64,000 nucleotides of DNA. Origin: Marsupella aquatica. Taxonomy: Eukaryota > Marchantiophyta. The DNA lies in NCBI GenBank assembly GCA_973895155.1, contig OZ316893.1, positions 13,640,001 to 13,704,000 on the forward strand. The letters run 5' to 3'. This document shows positions 34,234 through 44,991 of this stretch, in pieces (within the stretch, counting starts at the first letter, position 1; each line of letters begins with the position of its first letter). The translations under genes were made by a program, and so were the position numbers. Under the pieces are notes generated by a model. The model searched no databases, was not told the origin of the DNA, and saw nothing but the letters and a program-made list of their open reading frames with translations.

Positions 34234-36230
34234 TGATCACGCCGACTAACTTCCTCTTTCAAACAAATGAATTACGATAGTCATGAATATTGACAATCGA
34301 TTGACATGAAGTACAAGATGATTTCCGAACCAGTGAAGTGAAGAAGCTAGGCCTGCTCGAATCTCTTTCCTTATGACCTTAGGATATCACCCTTTTCCTT
34401 AAAATATTGCCGTTAGGGAATGGGGCTCATTGATCAATCTTCACATCTTCGCCCTGGGGTTACTTCGTGACTGGTGCAGTAATACAGTACTCCATGTGAC
34501 GTCTAACTTAGTAAGCTTACCACAAGTCGACATTGGATTTCTCTCTGATAGATGTAGATCGAAGAAGTAGATTGCTCACCTGAATGTGATCATAATCATC
34601 GCTTGCAAATCAGCCAAGTCAAATTGGGCCCATTTCTTTATCAAATTCATAGATTAAGCTGCGATGCTAGGCTACGGTAGGGTGTAGACGGAAGACATAT
34701 TGTCCATGACTTCTTGTAGCCATTCAAACTATTTTGGCATCGATTTCCATCTGATGGATGTAACTCAGATTAACAACAGATGTATGATTGCCATGAAAAT
34801 CATGAACACTTAGCTTTTCATCACTAAATTTTGCCTGGAGGTATAAAGTGAGTGCAACCACACAAAGTGGAATAAACCACTGAAATGTAGACGTAGAATA
34901 CACTCAAGCTGTGACTCTTCCTGACTGATGGATATGACACAGATTAAAGAACAAACTAGCCCAGACTAACTGGCCTGTAAAAGTGAGTAGTGGAGACTAC
35001 AATAAAATGTAACAAAATATATTCACTATTTGCATTCTTTGAATGTGAATGAAATAAAAAAACATTCATTCATGTCATCATTCACATACATAATATATCA
35101 TCTTCTTGTCTAGTACATCCTTCTTTACATGCACATATATTTTGGTGTGGCCCTAGATTCACTACCTAGAGTCCTCACTCTAGAAACTAGACCCCAACTC
35201 TAGCTTCCCCTAGTGCTTTATAAGTAAGATGTATGATTGCCATGAAAATCATGAACACAGAGCTTTTTGTCACTAAATTTTGCCCACGGGTATAAAGTGA
35301 GTGCAACCCACACATTAGTGGAATAACCACTGAAATGTAGACACAGGTCACACTCATTGTGTAACCCACCTCCACCAAACTCACACGTCCGAAAGTGTTG
35401 GTTCCTTGTAAAAGGGTGGCCACATAACGAGGGTCACATTCTTCTCCAAATTCAGCTGCTGAAAGCCATCCTGACTGCTCAATCTATTGTAGGGACAATC
35501 AGGTCAGCACATGCCCTGCACAAAACATTTAAATTTTTACCTTTCAAAATATGTAGTAAAGCAACTAAAAACTTATCTAGATTTCATCTTTTAACTTCAA
35601 AATTAGTTCCATCAACCCTTAGTTATGTAACCTTGTTTTATTGAACTATTTGGAGCCATGAAGAGTTGCTAATTTGAAAAGATAGATGAGAGTACAAAGT
35701 GTAAATGGAGTATTCTAAAAGAGTTGAATTTTAGAGGTAATTAGGACAATTTATCAAATAAGATTACATTCATGGTACTATGGAGGGTAACTCTCTATGC
35801 CAAATATTTTCCTTAGTACTTCTATGTCTATACAAGTATATAGTTCATGCAAAATATTACTCTATTCATAGTAGTTGAAAGGTCTTTGAGTCACTTGGTA
35901 TTCTTTTACCCATAATAGTTATGGTGTTTCTTACCTTTGCTTGTTATTCCTCTATCCATAGTAGCCAAAGGGTTTCTTATGTTACCTTGATAAATGTTAT
36001 AGTAGTTGAAGAATTTCTTTCCATTTGTCATTATTTCAAAAATGTGTAAATTAAATTGAAAAATTGAAACAGATACCAAAAAATATTGATATATCAATTA
36101 CAATTCATCCATAGATTATTTTCTTTCACCCTTATTTTTTCTTTTTTATTTGTTTATTTGAAATGTTACTTTTCAGTTTTCCATTGTTTTTAGTGTTGCA
36201 GAACTTACCTGATTTTCTTTTGTCTTACCT
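34234..36230. other. Intergenic stretch with a dispersed ~130-bp repeat
   Basis: TGTATGATTGCCATGAAAAT with its continuation through AGTGGAATAA.CCACTGAAATG occurs at about 34778-34910 and 35228-35360, in the same orientation. No gene could be supported in this AT-rich region, although the 3' untranslated part of the Chibby gene must start here. Confidence 0.6.
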
Positions 36231-36233
36231 CAA

Positions 36234-36375
36234 ACACAAATAATCAAATTTGATTATTTTTGCATAACTAATGATTTTTGTTTGTGACAAATCATGCTAA
36301 TGTGACACAAATAATCAAATTTGATTATTTTTGCATAACTAATGATTTTTGTTTGTGACAAATCATGCTAATGTG
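36234..36375. repeat. Perfect two-copy tandem repeat, period 71
   Basis: The unit ACACAAATAATCAAATTTGA...GCTAATGTG at 36234-36304 is repeated at 36305-36375 with no difference that I can see, so the duplication is recent. The unit itself contains the palindrome AATCAAATTTGATT. Confidence 0.92.
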
Positions 36376-36379
36376 TTGC

Positions 36380-38970
36380 ATATGCATCCAAGAATTTTGA
36401 AAGAAACTTCCTATGAGAGGTCTCTAAACAATGTATATAATGATCCACTTGCTCTGCAAGAGTGCAAATGTTTTTAAGACTCATAATCATTAAGTTACTG
36501 CCTCCAAATTCACATTGACCACCAAATGTGTCCAACCTGGTGGTCCATCTTGGCTTCAATAGCTGAGTTTTCAAATCCTATTAGGAAGGCACCTCTCAAA
36601 TCCTATTAGGAAGGCACCTCATGAATCTTATCAATACATCACAATGAGAAACTACACTTGGAGTGAAGGTTTCTATAGTGAAGTATTTTACTCTGACTCT
36701 AGGGCCCATCACATCAAAAAAATTGTGTGTTAAAATGATAATATGCATGATGATTTTTGTGATCATTTCTATTATAATTCAAAGTGACTCTAGGTCCCAT
36801 CAAAATATATGGGGATGGAATGTTATGGCGATAGAATATTATCTGTTAATGATGACAGACATGATGATTCTTGTCATCATTTCTATTAACGTTAAAAGAA
36901 TGGACATTCTGGCTGCACAACATTCAAAGAATGTGCATCCAGGCTACACAAACTCAAGCTTCGAGAAAGGGTCACCGTCCTCTGTGGACCCAAAGAAGGA
37001 GCTCAAAGTTCGCCGCTGTCCTGTTCTCTGGAGGCTTTTTCACACATCATGACAAAGCTCCACACTCGTTGTCCTGCATTGTGGAGGTACCTTGCACATC
37101 GGTACAAAGCTCCACACTCCAGATTCCCCGAAATGGTCATCTCCTGTGTGGACCCAACAAGAGCTCAAAACGCATCAATATCCTGTATGTACCGGGCCCA
37201 TCGAGGCGCTCAACATCAAATTTTGAGGGACTGGACCCACAACTCAAGACCTTTTGCAAGTAACCGCTTTGTCTCGGGATTGCCGGCAGACAGTTTGAAT
37301 CTTTGAGTTAGAGGTCTTTCTGACGACAAAACCTCAAGGATGGCAGTGCCCACACCTCTTCTCCTTCCATGCTCCCCAATCAGAGTCTCACCAGTCCCTC
37401 AATTTCAATTGCTTCAGTCACCTCAACAATTGAACTGTGCGCAGCTAGGTGCGCATCTGAATGACTACCTAAATGCCATCTCAGCCCAGTCAGCCACCTC
37501 CAGAGCTGAATCGATTTACGTCAGCCTGCAGTGGGTCTGGAGTACTGTCTCACATAGTCGTTTCTGTAATTGAGCTACCTTCACATCTCAGATGCATTTT
37601 CGTTCAGCTGAGACGAGGTCACACGAAAGCAATTACTTCTATCAGTTCTCTATCCCGCGCATGATTCTTTCCTTCCCTGGCGTGGATCATATCTTGTGGC
37701 AATGTTGGTCAACACGGACCATGAAGTCGAAGTTGCAGAGGTATTCACACCAGAAAATCTTGACGCTATAACCGACAGTCACGTTGATTGCCTCATCGTG
37801 CTCACGCGAATCCGATTACGGAGAACAAGCACAATTGAACTGGGGATAGAATGATTATCCAGTGAAATGACCTTCAAGCATTGTTGGCAAAATGAACTTC
37901 ACGTGCGCCATGAAATTGAGGCTCGTCATACAATTGATCGTCTCCCTACAATTGCAACACAAAGACACGACCTTAAGATTTTCACATTTTAGGATTTTAA
38001 TTAAGCTAAATAGTGCAACAGAAGCACGACACAAAACTTCACAAACGGCGAGGCGGGGGCCCCCGGCATACACAGACGTAAAAAGCGAAACTGTAAGGGC
38101 AGAGGAATAAACGCAGTTACATAAGTCAATAGATAAGGTCAGCAAACTCAGACACATTCCTCGTTGGAGCACAATGGAATCCCAACGCTAGAATTCACGC
38201 AGGAAGGGAGAGGAAGACTCCAAATTTGTGCAGGATATACACGACAGCTCACTCTAATTGCATCGTGAAATGGTGGACTGCCATATCCAAATTGCGCCCA
38301 ACCAATGAAACAGAAAGCAGCTACAAATCATTCCAGAGGAAAATCAGGGCAGATCCATAAATTTCGTACCTTGGACGACAAACTCAAGTGTGACAGAATG
38401 TCAAACAGAACAATCTAAATCAATACTCTTAGCTAACCGTGTGGATAGGTTGAAAATGTACAACGGCTTTCGCATCTTCCACACCTCCTTGCAGCATGAG
38501 AGCACATTAAAACCTGCTGTTCGCGACACATTGCATTCGAAAGGAAAATCGAAAGTGGAGCTGGATGGGAGGAATTATTCTGGAAGATTTACAAGAAGAA
38601 TGTTACTATGACAAATAAGTGTTTCAGTTGTAAGAAACGTCTACCAGACCACTTTCGACATCCATGCTGGAATAGCAAAACGCTCATTACAGTGAACACC
38701 CTGTTCTGTACAGCGACATAAAACGCCCTGATTTACAATTAAATTACATGAATGATGAAGATTTCCCCGCCTGCAAATTTGCATAGAAACATATGGATGT
38801 TCTAACTGCGGTCTTGATATTCCTCACAAGCTGAAAGGCGAATTCTCTAAGGTTGACCTATCCTCCTAGTTGAACGGAAGAATTGAGCGAAACAGTGCAC
38901 AAATGAGCTTAAATCTCTAGGCTTGGCAAAGCTCCATGCTTGCATAAAAAACTCCGTTAAAATGTCGAAT
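36380..38970. other. Intergenic stretch, including probable 3' region of the minus-strand gene
   Basis: It includes a doubled CAAATCCTATTAGGAAGGCA at about 36570-36620 and AAGCTCCACACTC phrases at 37040-37130. Short open frames such as 37340-37573 plus are not convincing. Sequence just left of 38983 should be the 3' untranslated region of the plastid-protein gene. Confidence 0.45.
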
Positions 38971-38982
38971 AATTTGCCGTCT

Positions 38983-39705
38983 CTAATTTTGCCCAGCCTC
39001 TGCGTTGAAGGGAAAAACTTCGGCCGACTTGGCGAAAAAGCGCGCCCTCGCGTTGTAATCAGTCGGAGAGCGACCGTCTTCGGCCAAAATTGAGTCCACT
39101 AACATCTGCATCGAAGTCCAGGCTTCATCCTTTTCGGAGCTGTAGGCCCTCCCTTGGCGGAAGAACTCAGCAATTAAGTTGAAATACATCGCTCGTCGTT
39201 GGTAGTCTTCGGCAGATTGGCCCTCCTCCTGCAGCAGCGCTTCGACAAGTCTGTCCATGTCAACCTCCGTGATTTCTCCTCTGTTGGCCAACGCTTCTCT
39301 GGCCGACCAGCTGCTATCGTCGTTTAGCGTTGCGAGCTCGTCTCTGCCGGGCTCACTCCATCGCTGAGCTTGGAACAACTCGAACTCGCGGGAACTACTT
39401 GGCGATGATATTTTGGAGTGGAGAAGGCCGACGTCATCCTTGGCGGACTCGACACCCTGCCTGGCGAATACTTTCCCTCCTGCTCCTCCTATTCGGCCGG
39501 AGCGAACGAGCGTTTCTGTAGGATACGATGAAAACAGTGCGGAAAAAGAGCATTTCGATGCACTTGTCCGAAGAGATCCCACTCCCTGCATTTCGATTGG
39601 CGCTCTTCCTCGTCCTCTGCAACTGCCACAACTACTCGTATAACATACAGCCACACTCGATACAGCAGAAACACCACAAGCGGCCATTATTTTCTCGGCG
39701 CACAA
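38983..39705 (-). CDS. Probable plastid-targeted protein with a duplicated motif, function unknown
   Basis: This is a single uninterrupted frame of 240 residues. The first ~75 residues are rich in Ser, Ala, Arg and Cys with almost no acidic residues, as in chloroplast transit peptides. An alternative start is the Met at position 7 (MAACGVSAV), which resembles a transit peptide start better. The C-terminal half contains two related segments: residues about 150-183 (LVEALLQEEGQSAEDYQRRA) and about 201-231 (LVDSILAEDGRSPTDYNARA). They share the pattern L-V-x2-[IL]-L-x-E-x-G-[QR]-S-x2-D-Y-x2-R-A. Each is predicted to be helical, which suggests a helical repeat protein. I do not recognise the family. 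A long open frame on the opposite strand is treated as a shadow. Confidence 0.72.
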   Translation of the reverse strand: MCAEKIMAACGVSAVSSVAVCYTSSCGSCRGRGRAPIEMQGVGSLRTSASKCSFSALFSSYPTETLVRSGRIGGAGGKVFARQGVESAKDDVGLLHSKISSPSSSREFELFQAQRWSEPGRDELATLNDDSSWSAREALANRGEITEVDMDRLVEALLQEEGQSAEDYQRRAMYFNLIAEFFRQGRAYSSEKDEAWTSMQMLVDSILAEDGRSPTDYNARARFFAKSAEVFPFNAEAGQN

Positions 39706-40400
39706 GCTCTATCGGCTTCAAACTCTCGAGCTACGGCGGCCGCAGCAACGAAGCGAGACCAGTCGCCCTTTCTGGCCCGGACTTGAAACCTCCTCGGATT
39801 CTCGAACGAAACAGCGGATTCAGTCCTGAGATGTGGACGATGATTTCGTTCGGAGCTCACTCTCCCTCCCCTCTCCAAGAAAACGGATTCGCTAGCAAAA
39901 ACGAAACGCCTCGAGAAAATCTAGCGCAGAGCCGAGAGAAAAATGCACCAGACAAGCGTCCCAGAAGAATAAGCAAACCCAAACCCTTCTCAGTTTTCGA
40001 AGCGCCCGCGAGTTGGGAAACCAAATTTCGCAGCTTCCTCTCCACCCTCTCGACCGATTCTCGAGCCAAACGCAACTCCCCACCGAAATCTCTCACAGAG
40101 ACGAGAAAAAAAATGGATCACAGCGTACGAGAGGACGGAAACCAGATCCTACTCAGTTTCTGGGCACTCAAGAGATCGTCGGAGCCCAAATTTCGGTGCG
40201 CAGATCTTCGCATGCAGAGGGAGCAGAACGCAGCTTTTACGAGAAATTTATCGTTAGGAATCGTCATGTCCGCCTGTCAGGTCACGAATCATCCAGCCGA
40301 ACGATCTCGCCAGCCGCCGAAGAGTCCACTCTCCTCAGTTCGCATGAAAGCGAAAGTCTCTCGATCGCTAACACGTAATCATCAATCAAATCTTCATCGA
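39706..40400 (-). promoter_or_regulatory. Presumed promoter and leader of the plastid-protein gene
   Basis: The sequence upstream of the minus-strand start is distinctly more GC-rich and CpG-rich than the AT-rich DNA beyond 40420. This fits a 5' leader and promoter. No specific element is claimed. Confidence 0.35.
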
Positions 40401-40401
40401 A

Positions 40402-40840
40402 CATTGTAAACTACCCTATCCCGCCAAAAATGTCTTCCGTTCATTTACAAAACGAGACACAATGGGAACCAATCCAGGTCCTTCATTGAAAATTATTTTT
40501 TTCACACCGTCAGATCCTCCGGTACATCCCTTCTATCTCAGCTATCTGCCCAAGCTCCACTTCACCTTCACCATCCCAAACATTATAATACCCAAAAACG
40601 TTATCTATTCCTTTACAAAATGACATTAAAGCAGGAGCCAATCCTGGTCTTATATCAAAAACTATTTTGACTCGTGGTTTTATATAAATATTATTATTAT
40701 TACTATATTTGCATGGTCAGATCCTCCTTTACATCTCTTCTATCTCAACTATCTGTGTGAGCTCCATTGAGCCGTCCAGCACCTGTCCACACATTATAAT
40801 ACCCTATCCAACCAAAAACGTTTTTTACACATTAAATCTC
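40402..40840. repeat. Diverged tandem repeat, period ~180-210
   Basis: ACATT.TAA...ACCC..CCAAAAACG begins at about 40402, 40579 and 40792. Each full unit also contains AACCAATCC.GGTC or GAGCCAATCCTGGTC, TCAGATCCTCC, ACATC.CTTCTATCTCA.CTATCTG and GAGCTCCA. About two full copies and a partial third are present. No coding potential. Confidence 0.8.
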
Positions 40841-40849
40841 CACACATTC

Positions 40850-42454
40850 TATCGCAGTTGTCTGTCCTAGTTTGCCCCAAACCTGCCTGAGACTAATTTA
40901 AAGATTAACTTAAAAAAATTTGCCTAATTTCAGAATTCTTATGTGTTCTCATTTCCCTTGTTTTGCGTTTGTGTTTCATTCCTTAGGGTATTGCATGGCT
41001 TTGTGAAGATGTCCACCAACGTTTACTAGCACCTAAAATTTGTTAGAGAAACTTGCATGGCTCCGTTACCTTGTTGTGAGTGAGGTGGATCATGACAACA
41101 CTCAACCAATGGCCAAGACAAGTGATCAAATCTAGTGGACTATAACTAGATTTGATCAAAAACAAAGAAGGGTGCAATAGTTGGTAGAATTCATTTGATA
41201 AAAATTACATACTCGAGAGAAGAAACAAATATACTCATTCTAAGTGTAAAACAATCCAAATAATATCCCTCCATGTCCCTGCATATAGCATCCTCATCCT
41301 GGAACATGAAAAGTTATTTTGTCCTCTAGCAAAAAGTTTAAGTTTTTTAGTGAAATACAGGTGATCTAATTTGTTTGTGGCAAATATAAATAGTACATTG
41401 ATTAGGAAGCCTGACATTGAAAAGTTGTGCACATAAGGTACAAGAATAAAAATACACATGTAAAGAAAATTAATAATGAACAGGAAAATTTTAAGTCTAT
41501 GATATTGGGTTCTGCATATACTATACACCAGTAAAGATACTTATGTATTTATCTTAGATAATGACACTCAAATAAATTAAAACCATAAATTTAGGACACA
41601 AAACCATGAGTAGAACTTAAAGACATGAGGAGTGCACTTTAATTAGATCATTTCTTCTTCACTAAGGGCTAGAACTTCTGTGAGCTTTGTTAAAGGGTGG
41701 ATGATCAAAAATATATCAAAGATTGAAAATTTAGAGGGGTGCCAGATTAAATTCAAAATCTAAAGTATACAAGGGATGCACCCTGGTAAGACACATTGAA
41801 TTAAAATACACAAGAAAAGAAGTTTGAATAAGACAAAATACTGGAAGATGGATTCACCATATAGCAGTTTCATTCTTGAATCTGGATTTTTGAAGCAGTA
41901 CAATATGAACAATTTTCGTAGAAAAAAATGAACATCACTTGTGTAAATAGTTCAATAAGCAGTTGGACAAAGGGGGTCAAACACAGAGAAACAAAGGGGA
42001 GGTAAAGAAGAAATGGGAAAGGGGAGGGTGTTGGACCTGATCTACTTTTTGGGTTTTGCTTATTGGGTTTGGTCAGCATTGTGTTTAGTAATAAAATCCC
42101 CTTGGGTTGGAGATGCTCTAAAAGAACAAAGAGGTTGTAGTACATGAGTTTTTGGAGTGAGGATGTACACTCTTTACAGTACTTAGCCACACATGCTCTA
42201 TTTAGTGTGAGGTTATATTTGGGGTAAGTGCCAAAAGTGTGTAACACTAATGTGATCACAAGTCAAATAGTGTCCCCTTCACTTACATTTTAAAAACAGA
42301 ATGGGCATAGTCAAACCTTGGATATGAAAATAAATGAACCCGTGAAAAATATTTGAATACATCCTTACTTTACAAAATTCACATATCCTACATATAGCAA
42401 ACTTCATAAATACCTTATTACAATATGGCTTGCTGGAAAGATCTGTTTGACTCT
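40850..42454. other. Intergenic stretch, mostly a repeat related to 8150-8740
   Basis: The interior, about 41275-41860, is the diverged partner of the 8150-8740 insertion. Shared landmarks are CATATAGCAT.CTCATCCTGG at the left, AAACCATAA in the middle and CATATAGCAG near the right. The remainder has no supported feature. Confidence 0.55.
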
Positions 42455-42614
42455 CTTTTATCAGATTATGAATAACCCATGTCTCATAGAAGCAACAAAC
42501 TACCATCATATTTAGTCACATGAAACTGGTCCCCTTTGTCTCATCTTTATGAGACTACTTACAGCCCAAAGAGAAGTGGGTTGAATCTGCTTTTCACCTG
42601 GTTCATCAACATCA
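42455..42614. repeat. 160-bp tandem repeat, copy 1 (intact insertion-site paralogue)
   Basis: This unit runs from CTTTTATCAGATTATGAATA to TTCATCAACATCA. The next copy starts at 42615 but is split by the gypsy element and resumes at 52157-52289. Copy 1 keeps the uninterrupted AACCCATGTCTCATAG and so shows what the insertion site looked like before integration. Confidence 0.9.
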
Positions 42615-42637
42615 CTTTTATTAGATTATGAATAACC

Positions 42638-42641
42638 CATG
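42638..42641. repeat. Target-site duplication CATG of the gypsy element, left copy
   Basis: CATG here and at 52153-52156 abuts the inserted TGTC...GACA ends. The intact tandem paralogue at 42455-42614 has a single CATG at the matching position. Confidence 0.88.
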
Positions 42642-42777
42642 TGTCGTGCGCATACAGATCGCTACACAACATACATCGCTTGTCACATACATCCAAACAT
42701 AGTCACACTGCCACATCACAAACACAAGAGAATGGAATACAAGTGGAACTCATGTCCACACATGTCCAAAACCCACA
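42642..42777 (-). repeat. Terminal repeat segment B, outer copy
   Basis: 136 bp from TGTCGTGCGC to CCCACA. It matches 43110-43245 with three substitutions, all transitions. On the minus strand it ends ...GACA directly at the CATG target duplication. Its other end meets segment A through a single extra A (42778). Confidence 0.93.
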
Positions 42778-42778
42778 A

Positions 42779-43107
42779 TAATCTCCACACAATCGGCACA
42801 ACGATCCCGGTCAACAATACCCCATCGATCCCGCACCGATCCGATCACACACGTATGTCAAGCCAACGCACCTTGCACTACTCAAGGAATCCACGTTACA
42901 CAAAGCGGAGCTCACAGCCACCATAGCCACTCAAGCTCCTCTCTCTCCAAGGCTCAACATTGAAAGATGACCTTTCAATGCCTCACAAGTGAGAAGTACC
43001 CTCTCACACAAACCTGACGAAACCTTATCGGCTCCAATAGCACTCATACCAAACATACATACTCTAATAGCACGATATACTACTACACTACTCAGAATGG
43101 TGTGACA
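42779..43107 (-). repeat. Terminal repeat segment A, inner copy
   Basis: 329 bp from TAATCTCCACAC to GGTGTGACA. It matches 51824-52152 at the same length with about five substitutions. Together with the adjacent inner B it forms one complete B-GC-A repeat of 467 bp next to the purine tract. Confidence 0.93.
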
Positions 43108-43109
43108 GC

Positions 43110-43245
43110 TGTCGTGCGCATACAGATCACTACACAACATACATCGTTTGTCACATACATCCAGACATAGTCACACTGCCACATCACAAACACAAGAGAA
43201 TGGAATACAAGTGGAACTCATGTCCACACATGTCCAAAACCCACA
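43110..43245 (-). repeat. Terminal repeat segment B, inner copy
   Basis: This 136-bp copy of B adjoins the purine tract. On the minus strand it starts TGTGGG right after the tract, as a 3' LTR should. It joins segment A through GC, giving the perfect 10-bp palindrome GACAGCTGTC at 43104-43113. Confidence 0.93.
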
Positions 43246-43259
43246 ATTGCCCCCCTAGC
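43246..43259 (-). promoter_or_regulatory. Polypurine tract of the gypsy element
   Basis: On the minus strand GCTAGGGGGGCAAT immediately precedes TGTGGG of inner segment B. This fixes B as the start of the LTR for plus-strand priming. Confidence 0.8.
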
Positions 43260-43420
43260 TGGGAGTAAGGTCCCCTAACTCTAGCTAGCCATGAGTTTTA
43301 CAAGGTTGATATACACCTTTTTAGGTGTGAAGATCAGGAGGCCGGGTGCAAGGGAGCCCCATCGATCACCTACCTGCAATCCATATCTGCCAAGAGAACA
43401 CAAATGATAACTAGTCGGCT

Positions 43421-43942
43421 TCACCGACACTGAGGACACAACCATGATCCACTAGGAATCACCTGCAATGGTGGTGTCAAACATGACATGTGCCATCCTC
43501 TAGAACACTTATCACAAATCAACATAGTAGTTGCTCCCTGAGCAGATCCACACAACATACATTTCAAGCCAGCACGAACATGTGCCAAGCTTGGATCTAC
43601 TGTACCATCAATGTTGGGAAGGTGATATGGTGCACAGTTGCGCACATGATCCTTCCAAACCATACCATCGCGTCCCTCCAACATCAGGACACCAGAAGGC
43701 CATACTTCACGCACACGTAAGATTGTCCGGCCTGTGGTCACATCAAGTGTCATGGGTGCTGTCTGCTGCAAATAAATATAATCACCAGGATGAAATCGCC
43801 GAATGCTTGCACGGTAACCTCCTCCACGAATAGTGGCATACCTCAAAGTATCACGATGTTGGGCAATGGCAAGGTTGTCGAAAGCCATGGGCATCACTCG
43901 CTGAAATACCCGTGCTCTCTCTGAACCTACACCTTGACCCAA
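43421..43942 (-). pseudogene. Integrase C-terminal region with PHD finger
   Basis: This frame overlaps the end of the integrase frame by 16 bases and continues it after a frameshift near 43930. Its first part (ERARVFQRVMPMAFDNLAIAQ) is a gypsy integrase C-terminal helix. A GPY/F-like region follows near 43600-43720 (VLMLEGRDGMVWKDHV). The last ~45 residues form a complete PHD finger with spacing C-x2-C-x11-C-x2-C-x4-H-x2-C-x14-C-x2-C, ending CPQCR at the stop. PHD fingers bind histone H3 tails, either unmodified or trimethylated at K4. At an integrase C-terminus one would be expected to steer integration toward particular chromatin, as chromodomains do in chromoviruses. Ligand preference cannot be read off reliably. 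The PHD part itself has no stop codon. Confidence 0.88.
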
Positions 43943-44991
43943 ACATCAGGATCATCCAAGTTCACAACTGATGCAGCATCACGACGAATAGCTGCTGGCA
44001 AATCTGGCTCTCTACCATAGAGCAAAAAGTAAGGTGAGAAGGATGCAAGTGATGCTTGCCGACTGAAACGGTAGCCCATAGCTAACCAAGATAGCTGGAG
44101 ATCCCAATCTCCCAGATGACCAACCTGCAAGCCATACTTACGCAATCCTCTCTTCACAGTTTGCACAACTCTCTCAGCTAATCCATCTGCCTCAGGATGA
44201 TCACGAGAGGTAGTACGATGATCAATCAGAGCTTGTTCACACAAACTCTCAAACTCTCCACGAAACTCAGTTCTCTGATCAGTCAACACCTCAGCTGGTG
44301 CTCCAAAATGACTGAGTACACGATCCAAAAATGTAGCAGCAACTCCTCCACTGGCTTTATCTGGCAACGCCACTAGCTCAATCCACTTGGAGAAGTGCTC
44401 CACCATGACCAAAACATACCGATTATGACGTTGGGTAAGAGGTAATGGACCAGCAAAATCCAAACTCCAACGATATCCCAAACCCATGATCGGCAACGGG
44501 TGCAACTGGGGAGTGGGAGCATTAAATGATGCTCTCACTCTATCACATACCACACACTTAGCTATCAACTGTTGGACATGAGTGTGCATACCACGCCACC
44601 AATACTGTGTCTGCAGCAAGCTGTAAGTGCGCTTTACACCAAAGTGACCCAACTCCTCGTGCGCATGTCGCACCAAATGTACTCTCTGTGATGGTTTTGG
44701 GACCACCAACACTCTACCATCATGCAGTACTCTCAAAAGATGGTTTCCCTCCCATTGAAACCTCTTGGCTCTCTGTAGAACCCTGTCACGTTCCTTGGCA
44801 TCAACACTCCCAACAATAGAACCACTGTGCAAATATTCCAACACTCTCGCATCATTATGAATATCTTGTTGTCCAGTAGTTACCTCACTAACATCCACAT
44901 CTGAAGACTCATCATCCACTCCATCCAATGAGGTAGAGTCCACAGATCCACTGTATGCTGGCACCCAACAAAGAAGGCAGATGCATGCCAT
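43927..44991 (-). pseudogene. gypsy integrase, HHCC zinc domain and DDE core
   Basis: The frame contains the HHCC motif (HAHEELGHFG then CVVC, about 44520-44660) and the catalytic triad. The first Asp is in SLDFAGPL, the second in VLTDQRTEF, and the Glu in LAERVVQT with the usual ~35-residue D-E gap. The core is unbroken over some 350 codons. It is offset by one base from the RT/RNase H frame, with a frameshift near 44975, and is shifted again before the PHD-containing tail. In an intact relative it would cut and join the element's ends into host DNA. Confidence 0.92.

Noticed and set aside
39528-40409. 293-codon plus-strand open frame opposite and upstream of the 38983-39705 gene
   Set aside because: It overlaps the minus-strand coding region and its GC-rich leader, has no recognisable domain, and its composition looks like antisense of coding and leader sequence. 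Treated as a shadow.
42642-43245. A simple LTR made of A plus B (TGTC...GACA, 468 bp) with a stray extra B fragment
   Set aside because: The purine tract abuts B and the leader abuts A, so the functional LTR must read B then A. The A-B model needs two independent deletions, while the permuted model needs none.
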